In this document: positions 30,263 to 42,539 of the stretch, one piece after another
How positions within the stretch are numbered: position 1 is the stretch's first letter
Layout of the letters: each line of letters begins with the position of its first letter
Assembly (NCBI GenBank): GCA_902590505.1
Contig: CACIWZ010000002.1
Coordinates: 1 to 64,000 of the forward strand
Length of the DNA: 64,000 nt
Direction of reading: 5' to 3'
Source of the DNA: an uncultured Pelagibacteraceae bacterium
GTDB taxonomy: Bacteria; Pseudomonadota; Alphaproteobacteria; Pelagibacterales; Pelagibacteraceae
Notes under the pieces: model-generated
What the model saw: only the letters and a program-made list of their open reading frames with translations
What the model was told of the DNA's origin: nothing
The model's database searches: none
Made by a program: the position numbers and the translations under genes

Positions 30263-31167
30263 TGGAAAATATAAACTTTAAGCACTCTATTATATTTTTT
30301 AATTTTTGTATTTTGATAAGCCCTCTTTATCTAATGCTAAATTTTGAACCAATTATATTTTGCTTATTTTTAATTTTAATTTTGGGAATTTCTCACGGCG
30401 CATTAGATAATATAAAAGGAAAAAAGCTTTTAAAATTATTTGGATACAAACAAACTGTATCCTTTTATCTTGCCTATTTATTAATTTCATCACTGATAAT
30501 AATATTCTGGTTGATATTTCCTAATACAATTTTATTACTTTTTTTGATTGTAGCCGCCTATCATTTTGGAAAAGAAGATACAGTATTTTTTTTTAGAAAA
30601 AAGTTTTTCATATCCGAGTGTTTATTCTTCTTAAAGGGATCAACAGTAATAGTGGCTCCATTATTATTAAAGAGAGAAGAAACTAATGAAATATTTAGGA
30701 CTCTAAATTTTAAAGTTTTTGAAGCGGGATTTTTTAGTAACGAATTTTTAATTGGAATGTTATTTCTTGGTTTTTTATCATCTATGTACATTTCAAAAAA
30801 AGAAAACACAAATCTAAAAGGTGTCATGATAATGGACTTCTTTTCTTTAATCATACTAAATCTTTTTTTGTCGCCTATTTTAGCTTTCACTCTTTATTTT
30901 TGTTTTCTTCACTCAATTAGGCATTCGATTACTCTTATTTTTGAATTGGATAGATCTTTCAAACCAGGACTTAAAAAATTTATAAACAAAGCTATACCTT
31001 TAACTTTTGTAACAGCAGTAATATTTTTATTTGCAATATATTTTTTAAATAATTTTTATGAGCTTGATGAGGCTATTTATAAGGTCATATTTATTGGTTT
31101 GGCGTCACTTACTTTTCCGCATATATTGTTAGAATATCTTTTAGAAAAAAATGAAAAAAGAACTTAA
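30262..31167 (+). CDS. blh: beta-carotene 15,15'-dioxygenase, Brp/Blh family
   Basis: Polytopic membrane protein with GISHGALDN, AAYHFGKED, FLHSIRHS and FPHILLEY His motifs; follows crtY. Confidence 0.92.
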   Translation: MENINFKHSIIFFNFCILISPLYLMLNFEPIIFCLFLILILGISHGALDNIKGKKLLKLFGYKQTVSFYLAYLLISSLIIIFWLIFPNTILLLFLIVAAYHFGKEDTVFFFRKKFFISECLFFLKGSTVIVAPLLLKREETNEIFRTLNFKVFEAGFFSNEFLIGMLFLGFLSSMYISKKENTNLKGVMIMDFFSLIILNLFLSPILAFTLYFCFLHSIRHSITLIFELDRSFKPGLKKFINKAIPLTFVTAVIFLFAIYFLNNFYELDEAIYKVIFIGLASLTFPHILLEYLLEKNEKRT

Positions 31168-32095
31168 AATTTATTTAGCGTCACCAAGAGGGTTTTGTGC
31201 TGGAGTTAAAAGAGCAATTGAAATAGTTGAAAAATCTATTAAGAAGTTTGGTGCTCCGGTATATGTTCGTCATGAAATTGTACATAATAAGCAAGTTGTT
31301 GAAGAACTAAAAGAGAAAGGTGCAATTTTTGTTGATGAATTATCTGACGTGAATGACATAAGTAGACCTGTAATTTTCTCAGCCCATGGAGTTCCTAAGT
31401 CAGTTCCAAAAGAAGCTAAACTAAAAAATTTATCCTTTGTAGATGCAACATGTCCATTAGTTTCTAAAGTACATAGAGAGTCCGAACAATTGAATAAAAA
31501 TGGTTTTGACATATTATTAATTGGACATAAAAACCACCCTGAAGTTATTGGCACAATGGGACAGCTTCCAAAAGGATCTATTACACTTATTGAAACAAAA
31601 AATGATGTAGAGCTAATAAAAAAGGATAAATTTAAAAAACCTTTAGCATATATAACTCAAACAACTCTGTCAGTAGATGATACAGCTGAAATAATCGAAG
31701 CTCTTAAAAATAAGTTTCCTAAAATAAAAGGTCCTATTAAAGAGGATATATGTTATGCAACTACTAATAGACAATCTGCTGTTAAGGAAATAGCTTCCAA
31801 ATGCGATATGTTTTTTGTAGTTGGAAGTCGAAACTCATCCAATTCTGTAAGATTAGTTGAAGTTGCAAAAAAAGCTGGTTGCAATAATTCTCATTTAATG
31901 CACTCTGAGAAAGAGATCCCGTACCACGAAATAGATGACTCAAGTACCATCGGAATTTCATCTGGAGCTTCAGCTCCTGAGAAATTAGTTCAAACATTAC
32001 TTGATAACATTAAAATTAATCGAAAAGTATCTATAGAAGAAGTTGTGGTTGCTGAAGAGAAGGTCGTTTTTAAATTACCAAAAGAACTTTACTGA
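31151..32095 (+). CDS. ispH: 4-hydroxy-3-methylbut-2-enyl diphosphate reductase
   Basis: ASPRGFCAGVKRAIEIVE, VDATCPLVSKVH, ICYATTNRQSAV, GISSGASAPE. Confidence 0.97.
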   Translation: MKKELKIYLASPRGFCAGVKRAIEIVEKSIKKFGAPVYVRHEIVHNKQVVEELKEKGAIFVDELSDVNDISRPVIFSAHGVPKSVPKEAKLKNLSFVDATCPLVSKVHRESEQLNKNGFDILLIGHKNHPEVIGTMGQLPKGSITLIETKNDVELIKKDKFKKPLAYITQTTLSVDDTAEIIEALKNKFPKIKGPIKEDICYATTNRQSAVKEIASKCDMFFVVGSRNSSNSVRLVEVAKKAGCNNSHLMHSEKEIPYHEIDDSSTIGISSGASAPEKLVQTLLDNIKINRKVSIEEVVVAEEKVVFKLPKELY

Positions 32096-33063
32096 TGGCT
32101 GTTTACACAAAGTTAAATAAGAGTGAAATAGAGGAAATTATTTCTCTTTATAAATTAAAAAACTTAGAAACTTTCGCTCCTATAGAAGAAGGAATAGAAA
32201 ATACCAATTATGTAATTATTGTAAATAAAAAAAAATATATACTTACTATTTTTGAAAAGAGAGTAAAAGAGCAAGATCTCCCTTTCTTTTGTGAATTAAT
32301 TTCGCTACTGAACAAATCGGGTTTTAAGTGTCCTATGCCTCTGACAAATATAGAGAATAGCCCAATTTCAACATTTAAAGGAAAAAAGCTTACAATTCTG
32401 ACATTTATTAATGGTAAATCAAAAGAAAATTTAAGTAATGAGAATTGTAAAGATATTGGGAAGGAAGCTGCAAGATTGCATTTGTTAACTTCTAAATTTA
32501 AAATTCAAAGAAAAAATGCACTTTCAATTAAAAGTTGGAGAAATATGTTTGAAAATATAAAAGATAAATGTATAAAAATTCATAAAGATCTTCCTAATTT
32601 AATTGAAGTAAATCTTAAAGATATAGAAAAAAATTGGCCTTCAAATTTACCTAGCGGAATTATTCATGCTGACTTGTTTAAGGATAATATTATTTTTGAA
32701 AATAATAAAGTAAGTGGGATAATAGATTTTACTTTTTCCTGTAATGATTATTATGCTCTCGAAATAGCAATATGTTTTAATGCTCTTTGTTTTGATGGCG
32801 TAAAGAATAATCTAAGTTTTAATGTAACAAAAGCAAAAAAATTTATTGAGGGATATTCATCAATAAGGAAATTATCTGATCAAGAGAAAAATAGTATAAA
32901 AATTTTGTCTCAAGGTGCTGCATTGAGATTTTTACTTACAAGAGTTTTTGATGCAATAAATACAGTTGAAGGAGCAATAGTGAAAATAAAAGATCCAATA
33001 GAATATTTAAAAAGACTTGAATTCCACAAAAATGCAAAAAATTATGAGGATTATTTTTTTTAA
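32095..33063 (+). CDS. thrB: homoserine kinase (ThrB type II, APH fold)
   Basis: EGIENTNYVI, GIIHADLFKDNIIFE, GIIDFTFSCNDYYALEIAI. Confidence 0.93.
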   Translation: MAVYTKLNKSEIEEIISLYKLKNLETFAPIEEGIENTNYVIIVNKKKYILTIFEKRVKEQDLPFFCELISLLNKSGFKCPMPLTNIENSPISTFKGKKLTILTFINGKSKENLSNENCKDIGKEAARLHLLTSKFKIQRKNALSIKSWRNMFENIKDKCIKIHKDLPNLIEVNLKDIEKNWPSNLPSGIIHADLFKDNIIFENNKVSGIIDFTFSCNDYYALEIAICFNALCFDGVKNNLSFNVTKAKKFIEGYSSIRKLSDQEKNSIKILSQGAALRFLLTRVFDAINTVEGAIVKIKDPIEYLKRLEFHKNAKNYEDYFF

Positions 33064-33488
33064 TGAAATTAAAAATTTATACTGATGGTGCTTGCTCAGG
33101 TAATCCTGGAAAAGGAGGTTGGGCAGCCATCATATTAGATAACAATTCTAATCAATCAAGTATCTCTGGAAGTGAAAATAATACAACTAACAATAGGATG
33201 GAATTATTAGCTCCAATTATGGCATTAAAAAAAATAAAAAAAAAATCAGATATTACAATTTTTACAGATTCAAAATACGTAAAGGATGGAATAACTGATT
33301 GGATTAAAAACTGGAAAATTAATAATTGGAAAAATTCAAACAAGAAACCAGTTAAAAATAAAGATCTTTGGATTAAATTAGATAATGCTTGTCTAAAACA
33401 TAAAGTTAATTGGAAATGGGTTAAGGCTCACGCAGGCAACAAATATAATAATCTTGTCGATGAGTTAGCAGTTTCAAACACTAAATAG
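33063..33488 (+). CDS. rnhA: ribonuclease HI
   Basis: IYTDGACSGNPGKGGWAAI, TNNRMELLAPIMAL, FTDSKYVKDGITDWI, WVKAHAGNKYNNLVDELA. Confidence 0.97.
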   Translation: MKLKIYTDGACSGNPGKGGWAAIILDNNSNQSSISGSENNTTNNRMELLAPIMALKKIKKKSDITIFTDSKYVKDGITDWIKNWKINNWKNSNKKPVKNKDLWIKLDNACLKHKVNWKWVKAHAGNKYNNLVDELAVSNTK

Positions 33489-33966
33489 ATTTTAAAAAGC
33501 TTTCAGCTGAAGATAATTCACAAGTAGCTGTCTCTTTTTCTTCCTCTACTTTTTTAACTTCGCCATTCTCCACAAGCATAGTGTATCTATTTGATCTAAT
33601 TCCTAATCCTTTTTCGGATTTATCTACTTCTGCTCCAATAGCTTTTGTAAATTTAAGAAAGGGATCGCCAGCCATAAAAATTTTACTGCCAGTCTTTTGG
33701 TTTTCACCCCAAGCCTTCATAACATTGGGATCATTTACAGCGATGCATATAATTTTTGTAATTCCTTTTTGAGTAGCTAAGTCGTAATTTTTTATATACC
33801 CAGGAAGATGAAGAGCTGAGCAAGTTTTAGTAAAAGCTCCAGGCATACCTAAAATAATAGTCTTACTTTTACAAAGATCTAAAATATCAATTTTTTTTAC
33901 ATCATTATTTTGGTCAAGATAAAATAACTCCGAGTTAGGTAGTTTGTCTCCTATTTTTATTCTCAT
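33481..33966 (-). CDS. Peroxiredoxin (Prx5-like)
   Basis: IILGMPGAFTKTCSALHLPGYI, CIAVNDPNVMKAWGE. Confidence 0.92.
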   Translation of the reverse strand: MRIKIGDKLPNSELFYLDQNNDVKKIDILDLCKSKTIILGMPGAFTKTCSALHLPGYIKNYDLATQKGITKIICIAVNDPNVMKAWGENQKTGSKIFMAGDPFLKFTKAIGAEVDKSEKGLGIRSNRYTMLVENGEVKKVEEEKETATCELSSAESFLKSI

Positions 33967-35339
33967 TAAATTTTGCCCAAAATATAATTTTTTACTTCTG
34001 AGTTTGAATTCCTGATAATATCAAATGTTTCCTTTTTATCTATATTCAATTTTAAATGCTCAGGTGAGTCTAAATTTTTTCCTATAGCTTTTTTAATTGT
34101 ATCGTTAAACTTGTAAGGATGAGCTGTACCAAGAACAACTATATCTCCTAAATTTTTAAAACTTTTTGCTGCTCCTACTCCAGTAGCAGTATGAGGATCA
34201 ATTATAAATTGATGCTCTTTATAAATTTCATTAATTATAGATACTGTCTCATCATCAGTAATTTTTACTGCTTCAAAATCCTTTTTAATCTTATCGATTT
34301 CTTTTTTGTCTAAATTGAATAAACTTTTTGATGATAGATCATTCATTAATGACCCTACCTTACTATCGTTTTCATCTAATATATAATAAAGCAGCCTCTC
34401 AAAATTACTTGCAACTTGTATATCCATACTTGGTGTAATGGTTGCTTTCACTTTATCAGGTTTATATTCACCTGTATTAATAACTCTTTGTAAAATATCA
34501 TTTTTATTTGTAGCGACTATAAGTTTATTAATTGGTAAACCCATTTTTTTTGCAACGTATCCAGCATAAATATCTCCAAAATTACCAGTTGGTACTGAAA
34601 AGCTTATATTGTTTTTTTTTAATCTAAAGAAAGAATAAAAATAATATACAATTTGACAAACAATTCTCGCCCAATTGATAGAATTTACGCCTGACATATT
34701 TATTTTTGATCTAAAACTATTTTCATTGAAAAGCTCTTTTACAATTTTTTGACAATCATCAAATGAACCCTCGATAGCTATATTATAAATATTAGTCCCA
34801 CCAATTGTTGTCATTATTTTTCTTTGAATATTTGAAATCTTATTATGCGGATGTAGTACAAAAAGATTTATATTTTTTCTATTGCTTAATGCGGCTATAG
34901 CCGCTGAACCAGTGTCTCCTGATGTAGCAACTATGACATTTACAGTTTTATCTTTAGCGACTTCTAAATGGTCATACATATTACCAATTACCTGCATTGC
35001 AATGTCTTTAAAAGCTAAAGTGGGTCCATGATAAAGTTCGAGAAGATTTATATTTCCAATTTTTTTTATATTTACGACTTCTTTATCTTTAAAACTACTA
35101 TAAGATTTTTGTATCAGTGAGCTAAGTTCTTCTTTTTTAATTTCACCTGAACAGAAATTAAAGATAATTTCTGTAGCGAGTTCGTTATAATTTAGTTGAC
35201 TTAAATTATTAAGTTCTTCTTGACTATACTTCTTTATTTCAGCAGGCAAAAATAATCCTCCGCCTGGTGCAAGTCCTCTTAAGAAAATATCTTTAAAGCT
35301 AAATTCTAAAGATTTATCTCTTGTGCTAAAATAATTCAT
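33966..35339 (-). CDS. thrC: threonine synthase
   Basis: HGPTLAFKDIAMQ, ATSGDTGSAAIAAL, SVPTGNFGDIYAGYVAKKMGLP. Confidence 0.97.
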   Translation of the reverse strand: MNYFSTRDKSLEFSFKDIFLRGLAPGGGLFLPAEIKKYSQEELNNLSQLNYNELATEIIFNFCSGEIKKEELSSLIQKSYSSFKDKEVVNIKKIGNINLLELYHGPTLAFKDIAMQVIGNMYDHLEVAKDKTVNVIVATSGDTGSAAIAALSNRKNINLFVLHPHNKISNIQRKIMTTIGGTNIYNIAIEGSFDDCQKIVKELFNENSFRSKINMSGVNSINWARIVCQIVYYFYSFFRLKKNNISFSVPTGNFGDIYAGYVAKKMGLPINKLIVATNKNDILQRVINTGEYKPDKVKATITPSMDIQVASNFERLLYYILDENDSKVGSLMNDLSSKSLFNLDKKEIDKIKKDFEAVKITDDETVSIINEIYKEHQFIIDPHTATGVGAAKSFKNLGDIVVLGTAHPYKFNDTIKKAIGKNLDSPEHLKLNIDKKETFDIIRNSNSEVKNYILGKI

Positions 35340-36034
35340 TTTTTTCTTCTAAAATATAAATAATAAAAAATTATCGAGATTGATATTGCATACCACGTTA
35401 TAGCATATTTAAGGTGATTGTTTGGCACATCTATACTTATCTTTTTAGGTAAGGGTGATTCAGCCTGATTATCTTCTAGAAAAATTACAAATTTGTTAAA
35501 TTGCTGACCTGTAGCCTCTTTTAAATCTTCTAAATTTAATGAAAACCAAATATTATTTTTAATATCATTGTCTGGTTTAAATATACTTGGTTTATATATT
35601 TCTCTTAAAAGTCCAATTACCTCTTCGTCAGTTTCTGCATTAAAATTTATGCTTGGATTATCTTTTAATTCTTTTTTTATCCAACCTCTATTAATCAAAA
35701 CATTTTGATTCTTATCGGTACTAAATGGAGTAACAACATCATATCCCGGTTTTCCACTTTCGTTCAAACTATAAAGGTAAATTTGCTTATCAAAATTAAA
35801 TTTTCCTTTAGCGCTTACTCTCTGATAATTTTTATTAATTGAATTAGAGTATTCTATTGGTTTAGAGTCTAATCCAAAAGTTATTTCGCTTATAAGCTCT
35901 AGCTTCCATTGCAATCTATAAAGTTGCCAAGTTCCTAAGGCGCAAAATATTGTTACAAATAGAATTACGAATAGTTGAAATAAGAATGCTCTTTTCAATT
36001 TGAAATTAACTTCCCCAAATATAGATCGCAGCAA
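35336..36034 (-). CDS. surf1: SURF1-family cytochrome oxidase assembly protein
   Basis: FCALGTWQLYRLQWKLELI, VLINRGWIKK, two TMs; cox cluster context. Confidence 0.92.
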   Translation of the reverse strand: MLRSIFGEVNFKLKRAFLFQLFVILFVTIFCALGTWQLYRLQWKLELISEITFGLDSKPIEYSNSINKNYQRVSAKGKFNFDKQIYLYSLNESGKPGYDVVTPFSTDKNQNVLINRGWIKKELKDNPSINFNAETDEEVIGLLREIYKPSIFKPDNDIKNNIWFSLNLEDLKEATGQQFNKFVIFLEDNQAESPLPKKISIDVPNNHLKYAITWYAISISIIFYYLYFRRKK

Positions 36035-36797
36035 ATAAGAATAGCCAAACTACGTCGACAAAATGCCAGTACCAGGCTGCCGCTTCAAATCCAAAATGGT
36101 GCTGAGGCGTTGAATGACCTCTCATTGATCGAAATAAACAAACTGCAAGAAAAACAGTTCCTACTATTACATGAAAACCATGAAAACCAGTCGACATATA
36201 AAATGTGGAACCATATATTCCGCCATCTAAAGTAAATGTTGCGTGATGATACTCATAAGCTTGAAAACAAGAAAATATAAATCCTAAAAATACTGTTGCG
36301 ATCAAACCATTTACTAATCCTTTTCTATCATTTTCTAACATTGCATGATGCGCCCAGGTGACTGTAGTTCCTGATAATAATAAAATTAGAGTGTTAATTA
36401 ATGGTATATCCCATGGATCAAAAGTTTTAATATCTGCTGGTGGCCAGATACCGCCAATAGAGTCTGGTGGAAATAAACTTGCGTTAAAAAAAGCCCAAAA
36501 CCATGCAACAAAAAACATTACTTCAGAGGCAATAAATAATGTCATACCGTACCTATGTCCGATTTGAACTACAGGAGTATGATGACCTTGATGTTCTGCC
36601 TCTTCTATAACATCCCTCCACCACATAAATGCACCATAAACTACTAAAGCAAAACCAATTAATAACAACCAAAGGGCTTTTGAATGAAAGTAATAAACTG
36701 CTCCAAAGGCTAAGACTAAAGTAGCGAATGAAACGTAGATCGGCCAAGGACTCGGGTCAACTAAATGATAATCGTGTTTTGGTTTTTCCGCTGACAT
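36006..36797 (-). CDS. ctaE: cytochrome c oxidase subunit III
   Basis: HDYHLVDPSPWP, EVMFFVAWFWAFFNASLFP, WYWHFVDVVWLFLF. Confidence 0.97.
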   Translation of the reverse strand: MSAEKPKHDYHLVDPSPWPIYVSFATLVLAFGAVYYFHSKALWLLLIGFALVVYGAFMWWRDVIEEAEHQGHHTPVVQIGHRYGMTLFIASEVMFFVAWFWAFFNASLFPPDSIGGIWPPADIKTFDPWDIPLINTLILLLSGTTVTWAHHAMLENDRKGLVNGLIATVFLGFIFSCFQAYEYHHATFTLDGGIYGSTFYMSTGFHGFHVIVGTVFLAVCLFRSMRGHSTPQHHFGFEAAAWYWHFVDVVWLFLFAAIYIWGS

Positions 36798-37348
36798 TAT
36801 ATATTACTCTTTTCGTAATAGCCTGATGAAAAAAAAGTAAAAGATAACGTTACATCAGACATATTTTTTGTTTTATTATCATCAACAACTTTAGGATCCA
36901 AGAAAAAAGTTAGTACAAACTCTTTTTTTTCACCTGGTTGCAAGGTTTGTTTTTCAAAACAAAAGCAGCCTATCTTGTTTAGATAAATACCAAATGGTGA
37001 TGGAGACACATTAAATGTTGCCGACCCTGAAGAAATTTCATTACTAGGATTTTCAACGTTAAATTTAACTGTATGAACTTCGCCTGGTTTTAAGTTTAAA
37101 GTATTCATCTCAGGATAAAATTTCCAATCCAAAGTACTATTAATGTTTGTATCAAATCTCATTTTATAGTCTTGATTTACTATAATTTTTGGAATTTCTT
37201 TTTCAGTTGCGTTTTGAGTAGTTCCGCCAAATCCCGTTACTCTGCAAAATAAGTCATATAATGGAACGGCTGCGAATGATAAACCTAGCATAAGTAAAAA
37301 TATTGATACCAAAGCGATAGGCGTTAGATTTTTTTTGCTAATATTCAT
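36797..37348 (-). CDS. ctaG: cytochrome c oxidase assembly protein CtaG/Cox11
   Basis: AAVPLYDLFCRVTGFGGTTQ, NKIGCFCFEKQTLQPGE. Confidence 0.96.
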   Translation of the reverse strand: MNISKKNLTPIALVSIFLLMLGLSFAAVPLYDLFCRVTGFGGTTQNATEKEIPKIIVNQDYKMRFDTNINSTLDWKFYPEMNTLNLKPGEVHTVKFNVENPSNEISSGSATFNVSPSPFGIYLNKIGCFCFEKQTLQPGEKKEFVLTFFLDPKVVDDNKTKNMSDVTLSFTFFSSGYYEKSNI

Positions 37349-37461
37349 TATATTTCTCTATTATAAATCCCAATATTGTAAAAAGTGAGCACAAATAAAA
37401 AAATCATAAACAAGATTAATATCAATGCTGTAATCAAATTTTTTTTCTTTTTATCCATCAT
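37348..37461 (-). CDS. 37-aa single-TM small protein in the cox cluster (CoxF-like candidate)
   Basis: Reverse strand reads MMDKKKKNLITALILILFMIFLFVLTFYNIGIYNREI*; stop overlaps the ctaG start (TAATG) and follows the ctaB stop by 1 nt; below the ORF-track length cutoff. Confidence 0.75.
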   Translation of the reverse strand: MMDKKKKNLITALILILFMIFLFVLTFYNIGIYNREI

Positions 37462-37462
37462 G

Positions 37463-38377
37463 TTATTTTAGAATATTATCAATTAATAAAATTAAAAAAA
37501 TGAAAAATAAGTAAAAAATTGAGTAAATAAATATCTTTCTCGCAATTTTGTTTGAAGCCTTGGCTATTTTAGAGCTATATAATTTAAAACATAAGTAAAT
37601 GTAATACGTTGTCATTATTGAGGTTATAATTAAATACATTGTGCTAGCAAAATTGAAAAAATACGGAGCTAAAACTGCTGGTGACATAATCAAAGCGTAA
37701 ACAAGAATATTTATCTTTGTTGTTTTTGTTCCAGAAATTATCGGAAGCATTGGAATTTTTGCTTTTTTATAATCACCTGACTTATATAAACTTAAAGCCC
37801 AAAAATGTGATGGTGTCCATAAAAAGATAATTAAAAATAATATTAACGGTTCTATAGAAATATTTCCAGTTGCTATTGTCCATCCAATAACAGGTGGTAA
37901 TGCTCCAGCAGCACCACCTATAACAATATTTTGTGGAGTTTTCCTTTTAAGCCAAATTGTATAAACAAAAAAATAAAAAGCAATTGTTGATGCCAATAAA
38001 AATGCAGAAATTAAATTAGCAAAAAAATAAATAATACTTACTGATAAAGCTGATAAAATTATACCAAAATATAAAGCTTGATCTTTTTTAACTTTTCCTG
38101 TTGGGATAGGTCTAAGACAAGTTCTACTCATCAAAGCGTCTAGATCTGACTCATACCACATGTTAAGCGTTCCAGCGGCGCCAGAACCTATAGCCACAGC
38201 TAAGAGTGAAATACTAGCATTTATAAAGTCTACATTAACTGGTGCTATTAATAAACCTACCATACAAGTAAATATGACAAGAGACATTACCCTTGGTTTC
38301 ATTAAGTTAAAAAATGAGCTTAAGTCTAATGCTAAACCGAGTTTAGAGTTTCTAGTTTTTATACTTAGCTGGCTCAA
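37463..38377 (-). CDS. ctaB: protoheme IX farnesyltransferase (heme O synthase)
   Basis: NMWYESDLDALMSRTCLRPIPTGK, WTPSHFWALSL. Confidence 0.96.
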   Translation of the reverse strand: MSQLSIKTRNSKLGLALDLSSFFNLMKPRVMSLVIFTCMVGLLIAPVNVDFINASISLLAVAIGSGAAGTLNMWYESDLDALMSRTCLRPIPTGKVKKDQALYFGIILSALSVSIIYFFANLISAFLLASTIAFYFFVYTIWLKRKTPQNIVIGGAAGALPPVIGWTIATGNISIEPLILFLIIFLWTPSHFWALSLYKSGDYKKAKIPMLPIISGTKTTKINILVYALIMSPAVLAPYFFNFASTMYLIITSIMTTYYIYLCFKLYSSKIAKASNKIARKIFIYSIFYLFFIFLILLIDNILK

Positions 38378-38378
38378 T

Positions 38379-40807
<2,429 letters not shown>

Positions 40808-40858
40808 GAGTTTTTATACAGCTTTTAGATGATTTCACAATTTCAATTAATGCGACAA

Positions 40859-41569
40859 TTAATGAAAGTTATTGATAAAATTTACTAATGAAATCGCGCT
40901 TATTACAGCAGTATCAGACCTTAGAATGTTTCTAGATAAAGTAAAAGGTTTTACAGCTCTATTTTGTAAGATTAACTCTCGTTCTGCTGGAGAAAAATCA
41001 CCCTCAGGACCAATTAATATACAAAAGGATTTAACATTTTTAAGATCATCGGTTTTTAGGTTTTCTTTTGAATTAACATCAGCAAATAAAATTTTTGAGT
41101 TTTCGTTAAAAGTTTGTAAAAAATCTTTTAATTTAATTACGTCTACAATTTCTGGAGGCACAAGTTGATTAGATTGTTCAGTCGCTTCAATAACTATTTT
41201 TTTTGCTCTATCGAGATTTAATTCCTTTACTTCTGATCTTTCAGAAACTATTGGAATAATTTTACTTGCACCAAGCTCTGTAGCTTTTTGTAAAATATTA
41301 TCCATTGGATTTTTTTTAACTAAACAAATAGCTAGTTCGGTTTTAGATAAATTACTTACTTCTTTGATTTTTTCTAAAAACCTAACTTCAACTCTATCTT
41401 TATTTAAAAAAATTATTTCACTTTTCCATTCTCCATTTTTATTAAAAAAATTTAAGTTTGAGCCTCTTTTAAGTCGCATAACGTTAACAATATAATGAGT
41501 GTGCTCTTTACTTAACAAACTTGTATTATTTTCTAGTATACTGTCTGGATGATATAATCTAATATTCAT
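40859..41569 (-). CDS. rsmE: 16S rRNA (uracil(1498)-N(3))-methyltransferase
   Basis: KATELGASKIIPIVSERSEV, LIGPEGDFSPAERELI, LSRNILRSDTAVISAISL. Confidence 0.95.
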   Translation of the reverse strand: MNIRLYHPDSILENNTSLLSKEHTHYIVNVMRLKRGSNLNFFNKNGEWKSEIIFLNKDRVEVRFLEKIKEVSNLSKTELAICLVKKNPMDNILQKATELGASKIIPIVSERSEVKELNLDRAKKIVIEATEQSNQLVPPEIVDVIKLKDFLQTFNENSKILFADVNSKENLKTDDLKNVKSFCILIGPEGDFSPAERELILQNRAVKPFTLSRNILRSDTAVISAISLVNFINNFH

Positions 41570-41615
41570 TAGTACCTATAATATAAATAAATTTTGAAGA
41601 TATAAAGGAGCTTTA

Positions 41616-41852
41616 ATGAAAAAAGGAAAAAGAGCTGGAGATTCTCCAATAGGCATTGATGTATTAGAGGGAAAATCTTATTTTTGGTGTACTTGTGGAA
41701 TTAGTTCTAAGCAACCTTTTTGTGACGGTTCACATAAAGGTACTGTATTTGTACCTTTGAAATATTTAGCCGATCAATCTAAAAAAGTTTTTTTCTGCTC
41801 ATGTAAACAAACAAATGATCAACCACTATGTGATGGTTCACATAACATTTAA
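41616..41852 (+). CDS. Double CDGSH iron-sulfur domain protein
   Basis: CTCGISSKQPFCDGSHKGT and CSCKQTNDQPLCDGSHNI. Confidence 0.93.
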   Translation: MKKGKRAGDSPIGIDVLEGKSYFWCTCGISSKQPFCDGSHKGTVFVPLKYLADQSKKVFFCSCKQTNDQPLCDGSHNI

Positions 41853-41855
41853 TAG

Positions 41856-42518
41856 ATGATGAAAACAAAGGCAGTAGTGTTCGATGCTTACGGTACATTA
41901 TTCGATGTAAACTCAGCTGCTGAAAAATGTAAAAATAAAATTGGAGCTAAGTGGGAAGCATTTGCAAATTTTTGGAGAACCACGCAGCTTGAATATACTT
42001 GGCTTAGAAGTTTAATGAAAAGACATAAAAATTTTTGGGATGTTACTGAAGACAGTTTGGATAAGTCAATGAAAGTATTCAATATTAACAAAAATATGAA
42101 AAATGAATTGCTTAGTCTCTACAAAATTTTATCTACTTATCCCGAAGTAAAAGTAGTCTTAGAAGATTTAAAAAAGAAAAACTTCAAACTTGCTATACTT
42201 TCTAACGGGACCCCTGATCTTCTAAATGAATTAGTTAAAAGTAATAAGTTAGATAATTTGTTTGATGATCTTTTTTCCATTGAAGAAGTAAAAATTTATA
42301 AACCAGACCCAAGAGTTTATGAACTACCAATTAAAAAATATAAAATTAAATCTGATGAAATTACTTTTTTAAGCGCGAATACATGGGATGTTTCAGGAGG
42401 TGGAAACTTTGGATATAATTCTATTTGGGTTAATAGACATAACTCGATATTCGATATCCTCGATTTTCAACCAAAAAATGAAATTAGCAATTTAACGCAG
42501 CTACTTGATATAGTTTAA
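41856..42518 (+). CDS. HAD-superfamily haloacid dehalogenase, type II-like
   Basis: AVVFDAYGTLFDVNSAA, LAILSNGTPDLL, KIYKPDPRVYELP, SANTWDVSGGGNFGYNSIWVNR. Confidence 0.92.
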   Translation: MMKTKAVVFDAYGTLFDVNSAAEKCKNKIGAKWEAFANFWRTTQLEYTWLRSLMKRHKNFWDVTEDSLDKSMKVFNINKNMKNELLSLYKILSTYPEVKVVLEDLKKKNFKLAILSNGTPDLLNELVKSNKLDNLFDDLFSIEEVKIYKPDPRVYELPIKKYKIKSDEITFLSANTWDVSGGGNFGYNSIWVNRHNSIFDILDFQPKNEISNLTQLLDIV

Positions 42519-42539
42519 ACTTTCATTATAAATATTTAT

